Origin: Pisaster brevispinus
Lineage: Eukaryota; Echinodermata; Asteroidea; Forcipulatida; Asteriidae
Length of the DNA stretch: 64,000 nucleotides
Reading direction: 5' to 3'
Assembly: GCA_023634235.1 (NCBI GenBank)
Contig: JAMKCF010000002.1
Coordinates: 6,756,222 to 6,820,221 of the forward strand
Position 1 is the stretch's first letter, and every line of letters starts with the position of its first letter. The position numbers were made by a program, and so were the translations under genes. Positions 1 to 15,100 of the stretch are shown here, piece after piece. The notes beneath the pieces were generated by a model. It had not been told where the DNA came from. It did not search any database and was given only the letters and a program-made list of their open reading frames with translations.

Positions 1-3
1 GAT

Positions 4-107
4 CTAAATCAGCAACACAGTTGTAATTGCAGCAGAGAGGATCAGCAGTGATGACATCATCAGGTAGGGGGCTCCATTGAAATCTTCAGACTGCTGTTCT
101 TTAAATT
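4..107 (-). CDS. last coding exon: linker, hydrophobic tail and stop (GPI-signal-like)
   Basis: An acceptor (tcctag) precedes 107. Two bases complete the split codon, 33 codons follow, and TAG occupies 6-4. Phase 1 matches the donor of the preceding WAP exon (1335-1478). The peptide has a polar, charged start (FKEQQSEDF), a small-residue stretch (NGA) suited to a GPI omega site, and the C-terminal run [16 protein letters not shown] with no cytoplasmic charged tail. That layout is typical of GPI-attachment signals. A plain C-terminal membrane anchor is the alternative. The exon is too short for homology to prove it; the evidence is the phase match, the acceptor and the composition. Confidence 0.68.
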
Positions 108-3100
108 CTAGGATAAAGTGGTAAGCAAGACAGGTATACATTTTAATAAATACCTTTGAGATTTCATATTGGTTGAAACCTGGTAATGTAGGGTGTACCA
201 TTTGGTGCTCCATGGGGCATGGTGGTACCCCCCCCCCTTCTATTGTGTCTTCATTGTGGGCTTAGAATCTCAGGAATTCTTCAGAGGACTTTAGGGGGTC
301 ATACAAGAGGAAAATAGTGTGTTAAAGTATGGGAACATAGGGGGGGGGTACCCTCTGTCACATATCAGGCATGGTCAAGGTTGTAACTATTATGGGAGAT
401 AAAGACCAGCTTTTTAAAAAAGCAAACAACTAGCCTCTCAATCTGCATAAAGGCTTTTGTTTTCTGTTTGCAACTGTACACGAATTTCAAATCAAATTTT
501 GTCTGTATGTACATTTTTATTTTCTATGGGTGTAAATTTTGCAACAGTGCAAAATTAACATCCGCTAATGTGTTTTGGTACCCAGTGCTAAAAATGCAGG
601 ATTTAAACTGCCTCTAGCCCAGGGCTAGCTCGGTGGTCTAGTAGTACGACATCTGCTGTAGCATGGCAAAGGTCATGGGTTCGAATACATATGCCTATGG
701 ATATTTTTTTACAGGACTCAGGAAAAGCATTGAGTATACAGTGCTTAATACACATCAGAGTAAGGGTAAAAACCGAACAATATTTTTGTTTTTGTTTTTG
801 GCGAGTTGTTCATGGCACCTGTACGTAGAAATTCAAGTGTACGTGTGGCTGGTACGCATATAAAAACACACATGCAAACCATAAAGCCAAACAACAACAT
901 AAGTACAAGTATTTCTATCAATTGATGTTGTGAATTTTCAGAGTTTAGAGTCTGGTTCTCAAAAATGAATATTGAATGTTATCATGAACAACTGGACAGC
1001 TCTTGAACAAACATAATTACAAAAAGAAAGAAAACTCGCAAATTTAGAGCATTTTGACTGTTATCTTTTTCACGATACGGGTGTTCATTAATATGAACAG
1101 GTTGTGTGCTCTTTACTGTGTAGTGAACCTTGGATGGGGGCTGGCCGCTGTTACTGGACCTCGCCTTTAGCTCAATCCAATGACAGCAATCCATGGCAGT
1201 CATTACCATACACTGAATTTTTGCGTACTATATGCACAAGGTATTTGATGCACAACTGACACATGGATTCATGGCCTTAAAGCAAGCTGTATATAATGTG
1301 GTATCGGAGATAATCCAAGAGATTTGTGGATTACCTTGCAGAGGCTTGGCACATGTATGTCCACAGCCCTGCTGGCAGCATTTCCAGCTGTCTGCACAGT
1401 CTCCATCATCATAGCATTCATCAAGACAAGGTGGGACAGCATCCTGGGTCAACGCAGGGCAGGTTCCAGGCTTCAAGACTACATCATAATAAACAAAATC
1501 TAAATCAACCTTTTTGCCAAACTCTTCCTTAAAAAGCACCCCACAGTTATCTCAATGTGGGCCTAATTTCTGATTTATTCCTGATTTGATTTATTTATTT
1601 CAGTTATTTATTAATTCTGGTTGTGAAGCCAAGGATTCTCAGAAAAGCGAACCTAATCACTATACTAGCCAAGAACCCCATGGAGAGAAGACACGGAAGG
1701 AAGTCTCAGTTTTAGATGTGGGAGAAGGCCACACAGAATTATTTCAGGGAAAACCCATGCAATCAGGTCCATCAATCCACATAGTGGCCCCGGCAGGATT
1801 CAAATCGGGGTCATAGAGGTGGAAGGCGAGGAAAGATACATTCGCCAACCCAACCGCCCCTCCCATTGACTATTTCACTGACTTTATATGTAAATGATTA
1901 GGTCAGGTTTTGGTTGAACTATTTGAATGTTTCATCTGCCAAGTTTAAACTTCTGACATACATGTATCCCTTGAGATCTCAGCTAATGTGGTCACTTAGA
2001 CAACTTGTTTTGACGTCATAAGTAATTATTGTTTGTCCAATGTCAGCCATTTTGGGTGCTGCATTGCATGTAGGGATATGGTGCATGTCTGCCTGCATGT
2101 AGGTCACCAAAAATGTGCACTGCACAGTAACACCAGGAATTTGACTCCCAAAATGACACCACAAAGATTTATCATTGTGATGATGTCAAGTGAATTGAGT
2201 TCAATAGACCACTTGTTGTCTGATATTCAAGCACGACGCCCAGTGAACATTTCTAAGGTAACTCATCAAGGACCCCTGCGAAAGCTTTTAAACTGGTACA
2301 TGTATACTGTGTTTTAAAAGTCTGAAGTAAACATGTTACCCATCCATTGTTTTATCAACCCAGTATCCATACTGGGATTTAATCATCAGTTCTGCCATAG
2401 CCTGTGACAGGTTATTCCCATATTAATTGCAAACAGCACTTAACCACCCTGCATTATCTACACCCATCCAAGTTAACCATATGCCCTTAGTCCCACCGAT
2501 GACGGTCAGTTAACAGCTACATGTACACATACTCCATGCCCACAGGAGCAGCCACTTTATGTAGCACCCTTCCCTTCACACATTATTCATCCATAGTGAT
2601 TGTGGATCAAGCCTCAATCCGTACCTTTGACGACCCCTTGACAGCTAACTACATATCCGGTAAAACAGCAATTAAAACAAATGTAAAATTGTGTGTGCAG
2701 GATATTTCATGTATAGCCCTCACTTCTCAAATAGAAAGCCATCTACATAATGTAGGCACAGTATTCACCCACAGTGTGACTGGTATACATGTAGCATCAA
2801 TCCCTACTACGGCCTGTTGACAGCCATTCACACATCCATAGGACCAGCCATTTTATGGATTACACTTCCCTTTTGAATGGAAAGCAATCAACATTCACCC
2901 ATAGTGACTAGTGTATAAGCCTCTACCCCTACCTTTGACAGGTTGTTGACAGCTATGCCCACAGCCATTAGAGCAGCATTTCATGGAGTCAGTGCAACTG
3001 TTATCATCAAAGCAATCCTCAACACATAACCCAAGGTAGTTGGTGATCACTGCAGGGCAATGCCCTGGCTTAAGCACTGTGTGAATAAGACACATAATAT

Positions 3101-6100
3101 CAGTCACAAACACCTTTTTTTGCACTCGGGCTGTAGCACTTTCAGATGGTAAAAGCCAACATTGTGGGTCTAGAAAGGTAAACAGATTTATTACTGAAAT
3201 GTTTTATTTTGTTTGTTTGTTTGTTTAATTGTTTGAGTTTGTGTGTTTGGCCAATTTTAGAGTGAACAAAAGCCACAGCGTCTCAAACAAGAAATCCTGG
3301 AGTATTTGATGAGAATGTTTGTCATCTTTAATTGAGTATTTCATGGTTTTGTTGTGACAATGCTTCAAATAAAGATCAAGAGTCGTGTTCCAAAAGAAAA
3401 AGGCACCGAGCCTAGGAATTACGTAATACCTTTGACAGGTTGAATGCAGGTATGACCACAGCCATTGGAGCAGCATTTCATATCATTGCTACATTCACCG
3501 TCAGATGAACAGCTTTCAACACAGAGTCCTATCATACCATCTTCGATTACTGGACAACTGCCTTCCTTTACCACTAAAACAAAAACAATTCATGTCAAGG
3601 TTAAACAAAAATGTAATTGCAAAACCATGTTAACAGCCAAAATCATAACCCAGACTAGATAAATGTACCTGCCATCTATTAAGAACGTATGAAGAGTACC
3701 TTCAAATCCAAGCAGGAAACTTGGTTAAACTGTAGCGTGAGGAAATCGCCAATCGGATTTCCCTTGAACTAATTGTACCTTAAAAAACAAGTATTCCCCC
3801 CCCCTAAAAAATAACATAATTTATGTACCTTTGACAGGTTGAATGCAGGTATGACCACAGCCATTGGAGCAGCATTTCATATCATTGCTACATTCATCGT
3901 CAGATGAACAGCTTTCAACACATAGTCCTATCATACCATCTTCAATGACTGGACAACTGCCTTCCTTTACCACTAAAACAAAACGTTAATGTCAAAGTTA
4001 AACATACAGAGCTACAGCTGCAGAACCATGCCAGTTTAAAGGGAGAGTATACCTTTGGTAATTACTCCAAAGGTTAATTGCCATGAAAACGCACTGCAGC
4101 TGTTGATAGTGTAGAACGTTTTGAGAAACATTTCCCTTCCAAGGATTGTGGTTTTAGAGAGGAGGCGCCAAAATAATTTAAATCTCAGAAACGCTTCTGC
4201 ATGAAATGATTCCTAGATCGTATATTCCAATTATGGATTTCTCTTCCTGCGTGGACATATCAGCTCCAGATTTTTGGCGATATCTCAAAAACTTTACCAC
4301 CTTTTGAAATGGAATGTTCAGTGTTATTACATCTACATTTGTATAAGATTAAAACAATCAAACTGTTCCAAAAACTCAAAGGTATACTTTGCTTTTAAAA
4401 CAGAATAATCACAACATTGACTACATACATGTGAACCCGGTCAGTCAAGAACTTATGAGGAATGGCCTCAAATCCAAGCAGCCTACTTGTTTTTAAACTG
4501 TGGCAAATTATACAATGGGCTGAAAGAAAACATTCAAAAGAATGGAAACACTAAAACCAAAGAAATAAACCTCATCCCTTAAAGAAAAGTATTAAGTTTG
4601 TTAAACCTTTGACAGGTTGAATGCAGGTATGACCACAGCCATTGGAGCAGCATTTCATATCATTGCTACATTCACCGTCAGATGAACAGCTTTCAACACA
4701 TAGTCCTATCACACCATCTTCAATGACTGGACAACTGCCTTCCTTTACCACTGTAAAAAATAAATAAATAAATAAATAAATTTAAAAAAAAGAAACAAAA
4801 AGAGGAAAATTTGTAAAAATACAAAAAAGAACTTCCTATATCTGATCTATAACAGTGACTATGCCTATATTTTTGTCTACTAAGACAAAACAAGAATATG
4901 GTCTTGGGAGTAGATTTTGGGAAAAATAGCAACTTGGGACTTGCTTCATTCTACTCAGCTAATTGTGTCTTACAAAACAAATCTGTCAGTTTTTCCCAAC
5001 AAAAAAAAATCCACAAACTCAACAAAAACCTAGAACAGTAAAAGCTGACTAGGCGAGCTGCTTAATAAAGGAACAATGACCAACAGAAACCCTAATCATT
5101 TGATCAACTGATTTTCCATGGGGTACATTAATTTGTATTCATTTGTCCACTTCTTGTTTAGAAGTGGGAGTACATGGCTTAGGGGCTCAGGATGTGTGAG
5201 AGCCTACTTGAAAGAGAAAAACCAAAATTACCATCAATACATTTAACATGCAAATGCAAAACATTCCAAACTTAAGGTAATTTTACAAAGCATGGCCATT
5301 TTATGCATTCATTGTTTTTAGCTCATTCAACTGGAATCGGTGACAATATCAAGATTTTTCTTCTATGAATGTCTTTTGAAAGTTAAAAAGTGGTGCTAAA
5401 ACTTCCAGATTTGTTTGAATAAAGAATACAAAAAATATAAATAGGAACCAAATAAACCTTATCTCCTAAAAAAGTATTAAGTTTGTTATACCTTTAACAG
5501 GTTGAATACAGGTATTACCACAGCCATTGGAGCAGCATTTCATATCATTGCTACATTCACCGTCAGATGAACAGCTTTCAACACATAGTCCTATCATACC
5601 ATCTTCAATGACTGGACAACTGCCTTCCTTTACCACTAAAACAATATATAAATAAAACAATTTTTTTGGGGGGACAGTGTACATATTCTCGCTCGCTATA
5701 CCAGAAACATGTACAGTGATACCCACGACACCTGTTCTTCAACATTAACATAGAGTCAAATTCACTGATATTCATCAGTTACCAGTCTGAATCATTCAGA
5801 TAAACAGACAAAAAGACTTACTGCTCATTACCTGAGTCGTTGTAATAGCAGAACAGAGCATGAAATAATTGAGGCGACATAGTTTCCGCTGCCTATTCAG
5901 ACATGAGGTGACCAACCTCCCTACTTTCAGTGACCCTTTTGTTTTTCACTCATTTCTTGGCAATATCCCCTACTTGCTGTGATCATTTGCCATATGTGTT
6001 AATTTGTTATTGTGAAATGCTGTTTATGTGTTAACACATGGATGAGGAAATTTGAATAGAAGAAAATATACTTACTTGAGTCTTCTAGACAACTACATGT

Positions 6101-9100
6101 GTCGCATCCATTCTGGTCTCGTTGGTATCCAAACTCACAGTAAATAGCACACATTATCTCTGGACACACGACTGAAACATAACACCAATCAAAACAATTT
6201 ATTTCAAATGTTTTACATTTCCTGGACCACATGACTGTGCAAGTCTTTTTACAAATGTTCCAGAATTGTCTTTTTTATTCATGAAACGGTAGTCAATCCA
6301 ATTTGTGTAAGGTTATATTAGGGAATGCGAACAAAATTTTTTTATTTTTTATTATACTATTTCTGATAAAGCTATTTGCCAGAGGTATTAGTTTTTGATT
6401 AATGTCTGGTACAATGACTCACTTAGTTACAAGTGACTGCTTACGTTTGATATCCTCAGACTAGAGACAGTAGCTACACCACATGCCACATGGTTCAGGG
6501 CAATGGTGAACAACCCATACACAACTCTGAACGATTGAATATGGCACAATGGTACCAGGCTTTGCAGAAGAGGTTTTCCATACAAAAGCTAGCTCCAAAC
6601 TATGATGTAGGAACACTGTCATTAGTCTGGCGAGTCCAATTTCAGAACAGTCACTTGTGACCAAACAAATGGGTTGTTCGCCATCTCATGTGTGATATGG
6701 GTATTTTGGGCATTCAAGTTGGTTCAGTAGTTTCTTCCCTGCCTTGCACCTCTGTGATCCTGCTATGAATCCTAGACCAGAGACTTGCACGTGATTTGGG
6801 ATTTTCTATCCCTACCTGAATGCATGGGTTTCCTCTATTTCACCCAGGGGTATAAATGAGTACCTGCGAGGGTAGAGGTTGATATAGGGTTTGAAAAAGC
6901 CTTCGGAGCACCACGGCAATCCGGGACTGTATACTCCCCAGGGAGATGAGGAAGTTTAAAGGCATGCTATTGGCCCAATGACCAGGGAACAAATGTAAAG
7001 CGCATTGATACGTTATTGTAAAAATGTGCTATATAACTAGTTATTATTTTATGTGGGGTTTTCCTCGCACATCTAAAAACTGATATTTCTTCGTCATCTC
7101 TTCTTTACATTTACCTTCAGATCTACGAGTTACAATGCAAATGCAGGTCCCTTGGATTCATTACCCGAAAGATATGACAATAGTAATAGCAATAAGTCAA
7201 TGTACCAGACATAATGGCCAAATCTCAGTTGACAATGGCTTATTGAAGCTATAGGAATATTGATCCTTACCTGTCGTTGTATTGAGACACTGATGTCCAC
7301 ATCCATTGGAGCAGCATTTCTCATGATCGGTGCAGTCCTCATCACTCTGACATGCTTCGACACATGTACCTATAACACCCTCTGGAAGGGCACCAACTGG
7401 ACAAGTACCAGGATGCATAACTGAAATAAATTTATACAATGCAAGACATAAAATTATTTTTATCATGCTGCTATCAAAAAAAGAACAGTTAATTCAATTA
7501 TATATTAGACCCAATAATTCCATCCTTACAATGTATATTTTAATGCACAGTCCTTTATCACTCATTTCGTAGAACCACATTTTTGACTCCAAGAAATTAC
7601 GGACTGTGTTAGTTCACAAAATAAAAGGAACACGACATAATTTTTGAGGGATAATTGTGTGAATCATTATATTCTACTTTAAAAGCATCTTTCCAACCAT
7701 ATTCATTTAATAACAAACAGTTTTTTTTAGTCTAAAGTGCCCAATCAATGCAGTGTGCCCCATAACTTAGCTTTGATAATGAGGTGCATTTTTTATACTA
7801 TGTGTGTAACTTCAGAGAGGATGCACAAAAGATGGTAACCTGGTCGTTGTATGTCACATTCACAGATGTTACAGCCATTATCATCCTTCCTATAGCCAGA
7901 CTCACAAAGCATCTCACACATGACATCAGGACAGTTTTCTAATGAAGAAAACAAAAGACAGTTAACTTTACTGAAACAGTTAACCAAAAAAAGTACAATT
8001 ATTTTTTTTTAACAAGCACTGAATTATGGAAAGAGCCTATTAAAATCGTTAAAGTTAAATCAAGTTTTGTTTTAATCATAAACTTGGCTTATCGTAAAAT
8101 CAAAAAAGGAAAAAATTTACAATAATCAAAAGAAGATGTTTCGTTATGGGCTGTGAAGAATCCTGTAATCGTACAATTATTTGATGAAAAGTTTTAATTT
8201 CTTCCATAATCTAGGATTATATAACAACAAACTCTTCTCATCAAAACTGTTTGTTTATTTTTTAACTAGGTATATGCTTTGCAAGCTGTTAAACAGGAAC
8301 ACTTTAGAAGAAAAAAGTTCTGGCGCATGAGCTTCAGTACCCATTGTTCATTATTTGTCAAAAACAATAATCACAGAAAAAAGGCCCACCACTATTATGT
8401 GGGCCAAATATCACAACTATACTGCATTATGCGCATTCCTTTGCCAGTTAAGATGAATTTTATAGGGTAAAAATGTCTTTCTGAAATGGCCTAGATTGCA
8501 CCAGAAAGCATCTACGGCCTAAAATTTGAAACGTAACCCCATTCCAATCTACGACCTAACCCCATACTACAAAGGCTTTGTGTTTTTGCGCTCGCAATTT
8601 CGTGCCCGCCCCATAATTTGTTTCTGGATAGAACCATGTTCGCAATTAATCTGGCCCCAGATAAATTCATCTTTCTATGTGCAGACAACCCAGAGACACT
8701 GGAGCAAACCCTTTTCTAACTCAAATTTAAGTAAATCCTTTTGGGTCTCAGATGTACATGTATATATGGATTAAATCGTTTTCATGGGTTTTTGGGGTCC
8801 AAATGGAAGTTTTACATGAGACAAAAGTTGAATAAACTTCAACCCTTAAAAAGAAGTATTAAGTTTGTCATACCTTTGACAGGTTGAATACAGGTATGAC
8901 CACAGCCATTGGAGCAGCATTTCATATCATTGCTACATTCACCGTCAGATGAACAGCTTTCAACACATAGTCCTATCATACCATCTTCGATTACTGGACA
9001 ACTGCCTTCCTTTACCACTAAAAGAAATATTAATAATAAAACTGTATTTATTTTAACACTAGATACACATTCTCTGCTCTGAATAGCCAGAGCTGAGTGC

Positions 9101-12100
9101 TGATAGAAACCTCTGAAACTACAGCATGCACATTTTAGAAGTCATGTTGAAATGATGGCATATCTATCTATTGATAATCCATGGAGTTAATGACTTCTTG
9201 AAGCTTTTGTGATGTATTCTCAGCACTAGTATACAAATAATGAATGTTTATGAGTGCAATGGTAAGAATATTTTCATGAGTTGAAAGATGGAATGTTCCA
9301 TTCAACGAGGCGAAGCTGAGTAGAATGGAACATTCCATCTTTCAACGAATGGAAATATTCTTACTATTGCACGAATGAAAAACATTCATTATTTGTTTTA
9401 TATAACATCCAAGTAGATCTTTGTCATTTGATTGGAGGATACAACTTTCAAAACAAACAAAGCGTACAATATTTAATTGTGTCATTAGGCCTACACCCAT
9501 TCCTTTTGGTTCGGCTTGTTTGGAATCAACAATGACTAGTGCGTTCTGTACTGCTATTTTGAGACACACGGGCGCCGTAATGTAGTATGTGCCTTGCAGT
9601 AACTGTACTGCTGCATTATCAAAGACACGCGCACGCAATGATGTGGTATGCACCGTGCAATAGAACAAATCGGATGGATAAAAAATGCACGGTGAATGGA
9701 ACGAAAAATGCACGGTGAATGATGTAGCGTGCAATGGTACGTTTATTTGCTATCACGTGACGGACAATCCTCCAATCAAATGGCAAGGATCTGCTTGGGC
9801 GTTATTTAAAGAGCTATAGTCACGGCTGCACGGCTCGCTAGCTAAAAGAGAACTGTTCCAGTGACTAGCAACAGAACAAAGAGCAAATTGTTTCTTTATA
9901 TCTGAAGAAAATAACAGCTACATTTTTTACCAAACGAAGCTAAATAAACAAGATCTGAATTCAAATAAAAGTCTGAAGTTTCTCATTACCTTCCCTGTTT
10001 ACCAAAAAACTTGACAAAATGTGCAACATCAACAATTTCAAATGTTAAGAGAAGATAGCAAAGTCAAATTCACTGGTACTCATCAGTTAGGTAGAGCAGT
10101 TAGAAAACAAATTACAAAAAGATGAAGGAAAACAGACTTTACTGCTAAGCTACCTAAACAGAATACAACATGGCACAACTAAGTTACATGTACATTTTTA
10201 AAGCATAGCCACAACACTCTTGTAAGGCATACATGAGCCCAATTATTAGTCAGATAAAAAATTTAGCACTTTTCCCATTCCTCCCACAATCATGACTAAA
10301 CACCTTTACATGAATGTATGGGTTAACCAGCCATAACCAGCCATAACCAGCCCTTCTGCATACATTTGCATCCTTTGCTTCAAAATGCCCGATATATGCA
10401 CACATCGTTTTGAACTGCCCCATGCCCATCCTTCACTGCATCTGTGTATGGTCAATCAGTGCCCATTTCCACTGTAATTTCTTTTTACAAAATCTGATAA
10501 TTTTATCTCAAAACTGACAGTAGCCCAAATTTCACTACACACACAAAGACACTGGTCTCTTCAATTTACCTCATCTTTCTCCCTGAGGCATCTTAGGAAA
10601 TGACTAGTCTACACTCTCAGCGTTTATAAGAATGTGCCTCAAAAAGCCACTGCAGCTGCTTTTGGGGTATGCTTTGGTTTTCTCAAGAAACAAATAGTAG
10701 TACCATAGGACGTTCAACTTACGGTACTAAGTAGTAGTTTAGTATACAACAAGCAGCACAGACAACACACTATACAACAAAGCAAGCAGCACAGACAACA
10801 CACCAGTATATAGGAATGCACAACCTGGGATGTCCCTAAACCATAAACTTACCATTAATTGGTGCCATACACTGATGACCACAACCATTAGGGCAACAAA
10901 TCTGTAACTCATTACAGTCAGAATGGATGCTACAATCCTCCACACAGAGACCAAACTGATCAGTGTTAACTAATGGACAGTTCGCAAGAACAGGGTCTGA
11001 AAAAATACAATCAAACAAAAGCATAAATCATTCAGACTTATACTCAAACACATTGACAATGTTTAATTCATTTTACCATTTCAAATGAGTATTGCGAGCA
11101 TTAGTGTTATTAGCTTGTCCAAAATGCTTATTTACATATTACACCTATTCTACAAGAGGTGCACTGGCTACATGTACGAGTAAGTTGCAGAATTGGCTAT
11201 GAACTCATGCTCTTTAAACAAGTACATGTATTTAAAACTCTCCCGAAATGTGCCCCTGCATGTATGGATGTTTGCCAAGACCTTACAATTCTCCCAACAA
11301 ACTCCATTCAAAAAATGTATTCCTCCTCATGGGCGGTGCTTGGAATACTTTGCTGAAGACTGCGATTACGGCCCCATGCTGTACGGTGCACCATAAGCAT
11401 CAAGTTCTAGCATTGTCAGCAATGCCATGTGAGCCCAGAACTTGAATTTTATCATCCACTATTCCACTCAGCCATGACATGTTACACAACCCCCCCCCTC
11501 CCAGCGTAGGTAGTGTTCCAATACAAATACTGACATTTAAAAGACGTATGCAAACAGCATAACAGTAATACCTGGTTGCACTGCTTCCATACAGGAGTGT
11601 CCACATCCATTAGAACAGCATTTCTGAGTCTCTGTGCAGTTACCATCATGGTTACAAGTCTCACTACAAACACCGAAGACACCATCTTCTATCATTGGGC
11701 ATTCACCAGCATGAATAACTACAAGCAAAGACAACAATAAGACAAACAATTAACAACACTCATCCTGGTTAGTGGTTCACATAAACTCATTCCCATGAAA
11801 AAAAATACACTCTTATTTCACTTCCATTCTAAATACTAGACTTTAATTTTAAATATTAGACTGGAAACATGGCAGTCACATCTGTGAATAATTTTCACGG
11901 CTGTTTGTAGACAGGAATTTTTGCATCTGGAATACAAGGTGTTGATTAAAGTGGGAGAGAACAGAACATTGAATATGACCATTTGATCAAATTAAGAACA
12001 TTTACATTAGAATTTAACAATTAATTCGTTGCAGCACCCGCTGCTGAGGATTCAAACCCATCAGGCTAGCTAGGTGGTCTAGTGGTAAGACATCTGCTCT

Positions 12101-15100
12101 CAAAGGTCATGGGTTCGAATCCCACCCAAGTGATTGCCTGTGGATTTTACATCGGTGTAAGGGTAAAACCAAATTAAATTTACGTTACAAATTTACAGGT
12201 AGGCTACTATTAGGATTATAACACAGAATTTCAGCTCACAGAATTTCAAATTTTCAAACTCAAAATGGGACAAGCCCGGTGGTCTTGTGTTTTTCAATTG
12301 AATAAACAGCTCATTGTGCAATTAAAAAATATCTTTCTGCAAAAATGTTGACTGTGAATGTGACAACTATCTTTCAATTCTCTTTCAAGAGTATGAAAAA
12401 ATAAACACATAAACACAAATGAGATAGATCTGCTCTGAGTGCTTGTTCAATTCATTTTGATTCTGGTCTTGTAAAATAAACTCTGGTAGAGTACAAATTT
12501 TGAGCTACAAGCCCTGCAGTCTTCTGGATTTTTTCCCCTCATTCGAGCCCTGTTACAGTAGCCATTACATTCTTACCTGTTTGTTGACTGCATAGACACA
12601 TGTCACAGCCATGTTCATCTTGCTGATTACCATGTGGACACCACATCATACAACGGATCGCTGGACATTCATGTTCTGTGATCATAAGTCATGTCAAACA
12701 TGGAGATAATGTATACATTAACCCTCTGGGACATCGTTAATCTTTTATCAATTCATTTATCAAGATCTATCGTTTTGGTACATGACAGCACCCTGTGAAA
12801 GATTGTCAGCCTGGCCAAGCCATGCAATCCCAGTGTAATGACGTGTGATCTGGACTTAACTTGAGTCAATTTTTTTAGGACTTGGACTTCAATCACACTT
12901 GTCAATGAATCCCATTCAGACTCGACCATCTTGACTCAACTTGGGACTCAGACTTGATATTCTCTCAAAATAGTGCCATGTGAAATTTCCCATTTAAATG
13001 GCACTAGTGTTGAAAGAGATGTGAGGTTTCCAGCTATAAGAGAAACATTGATTTAAAAGATAATAACTGCACCGAATACAAAATCTTCTTTGATTTTTAC
13101 CCTACAATGATTTGTGTTAGGCACTGTATACTCGGTACTTTGCAGAGTCCTGTGGAATCCATTTGCAGGTGGGATTTGAACCGAGGACCGGCTGCCTTCG
13201 CCAGTCTAGAGCAATAGGGGAAGGGTTGTGGTAGGAATGAGGAGGGGGAAAGTAATGGAGAGGGTCATGTTATGACAAGATTGGGTATTGGGGAGGGGGA
13301 GGGGAGGTAGTGAGTTGTGTGGAGTTGTGCTATGGGGAAAATAAAGAAGGCGGTTGTGTTAACAAAGGAGAGGGGGAGAGGTATATGTTTGTATCGTACA
13401 CATGTTATGGTAAAAACTTAAGTGGGTGGCGAGGTGAAAGCAGGCGCTGTCACAAATTTGTTCCAATTTCCAAATATGTGTGCATCTATTGTCCAATTTA
13501 GCAATTGCCTAACACCCCGTCATGTACTCAAAATGGTTAAAGGAAATAAGTTCTAGCCAATCACGCGTAGTTTAATTTGCGGGAAGTGTTGCACAACTTT
13601 TGGTACCACCTAGGCGCGGCCTACGTGACTTGAACGTCACAGCACTTATGTCAGTCTATATTGTTAGTGTAGCCATGATCATTGTTGGTAACCTGGATTT
13701 CAAGAATTTAGGGAATGTGTTAATGTGTTTTATTGTGAGTGAGGAAGGGTGAATGGACTGCTGATGAAATCGGTAAAAACTTAAGCAGAACACAAATTGA
13801 TCGCCTGAGAGAAGGCAGCAAGTTTGAGAGAGAGAAAACTGAGGCCCGATGTGAGTGTGTGGCAGACCAGTAGCAATTAGGCTATCCTTAGGTAAAAACT
13901 ATCCCATGGTTTCAAGATTTGGCAAAATTCAGTGCCAAATATTAGCCTACAGTAAATGTCCACAGGTCCCTTGTGGACCCGCCGTTTGCAATGCTCAGCC
14001 TCCAGAGAAGAAGTTCGTCTCCAGTTAATGGCCGTAAGTTTACTATTATTGTAACTATTATTAATGTTAAGAGTACATACATGTTTACTGAAGATTCTGT
14101 CTTATTTTAAACGCCAGAAAGATTCTGTTTTCTGTTAAACGCCAAAGTATCTATAAAAGGGGAATTTACAATAATCGCTAAGTGCTTCATTATGGAACTC
14201 ACCAAGGATTAGATTGATGTTTCAAGCAAACCGATTCAACGTAAAATTTTCAGCAGAAGTTAAGATTATATGTACATGTATATTTGCATGGTTTTGGTTA
14301 TTATTTCATATGTTCAGATGGCCGTAGAGACCGGGTAATCGTCCGTGAGACAACCCGCTGAGGTACACCGGCAGAACCGGGTGCGTGTAAGAGAGGGAGC
14401 CTAAGTGGCAACCCATATGGTGAGACCGGGCAGTCTGTGTGACAACCTTTTTCTTGGCCCTGTGCGGAAGTGTACACGAAGCATGCAAGAAGCCCGATAT
14501 TTGATGATGAATGAAACCTCCAAAGTGTAGAGGAAAGTGGATATAATTGTTGTAACGTTGATATATTTGTAGCTACCACTGATGTGCGAATTGAACTGAA
14601 TCTTAAACCTTAGAGAACAAGAGTCGAAGCTAACAAACCCTTAAGGTGGATGGAATAATTAAATTGTTGTAGCGTTGATAGTAGCTTTCAGTGAATTGCG
14701 AATTTAACTGAATTTGAAACGAAGAAGAGTTGACGTGAACAGACACTTAAAGTTGATGGAAGAATTACTCCGAATGTATTTTCAGTGAGTAAATATGGCT
14801 GATTTGAGATTCGAATTGAAGTCAAAACGGAATGAAAAATGAATGGACAAATATTTGAAGTTAAAATAAGTAGTCGATTTTGATTTACTCCCAGTGATTG
14901 GATTATAGGAAAGTTGAAGTTGGCAAATACCCAACTAAATCCTGTACAATTCAAGACTTATTGTATTGTAATTAATTGTTGTAAATATTAAATTGAAGAT
15001 TGTTGTTGTGCTTGTCAAAATTCAACTGTGTCTCCTTTGCAAGATCATTTTGTCAATCGGAATCTAAGTCACCATATTTTAGTATATCAGCCGCAAGCAA

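Noticed and set aside
12060..12130. Candidate functional tRNA gene
   Set aside because: A and B boxes are present but the acceptor stem does not pair and the sequence continues as a repeated SINE body.
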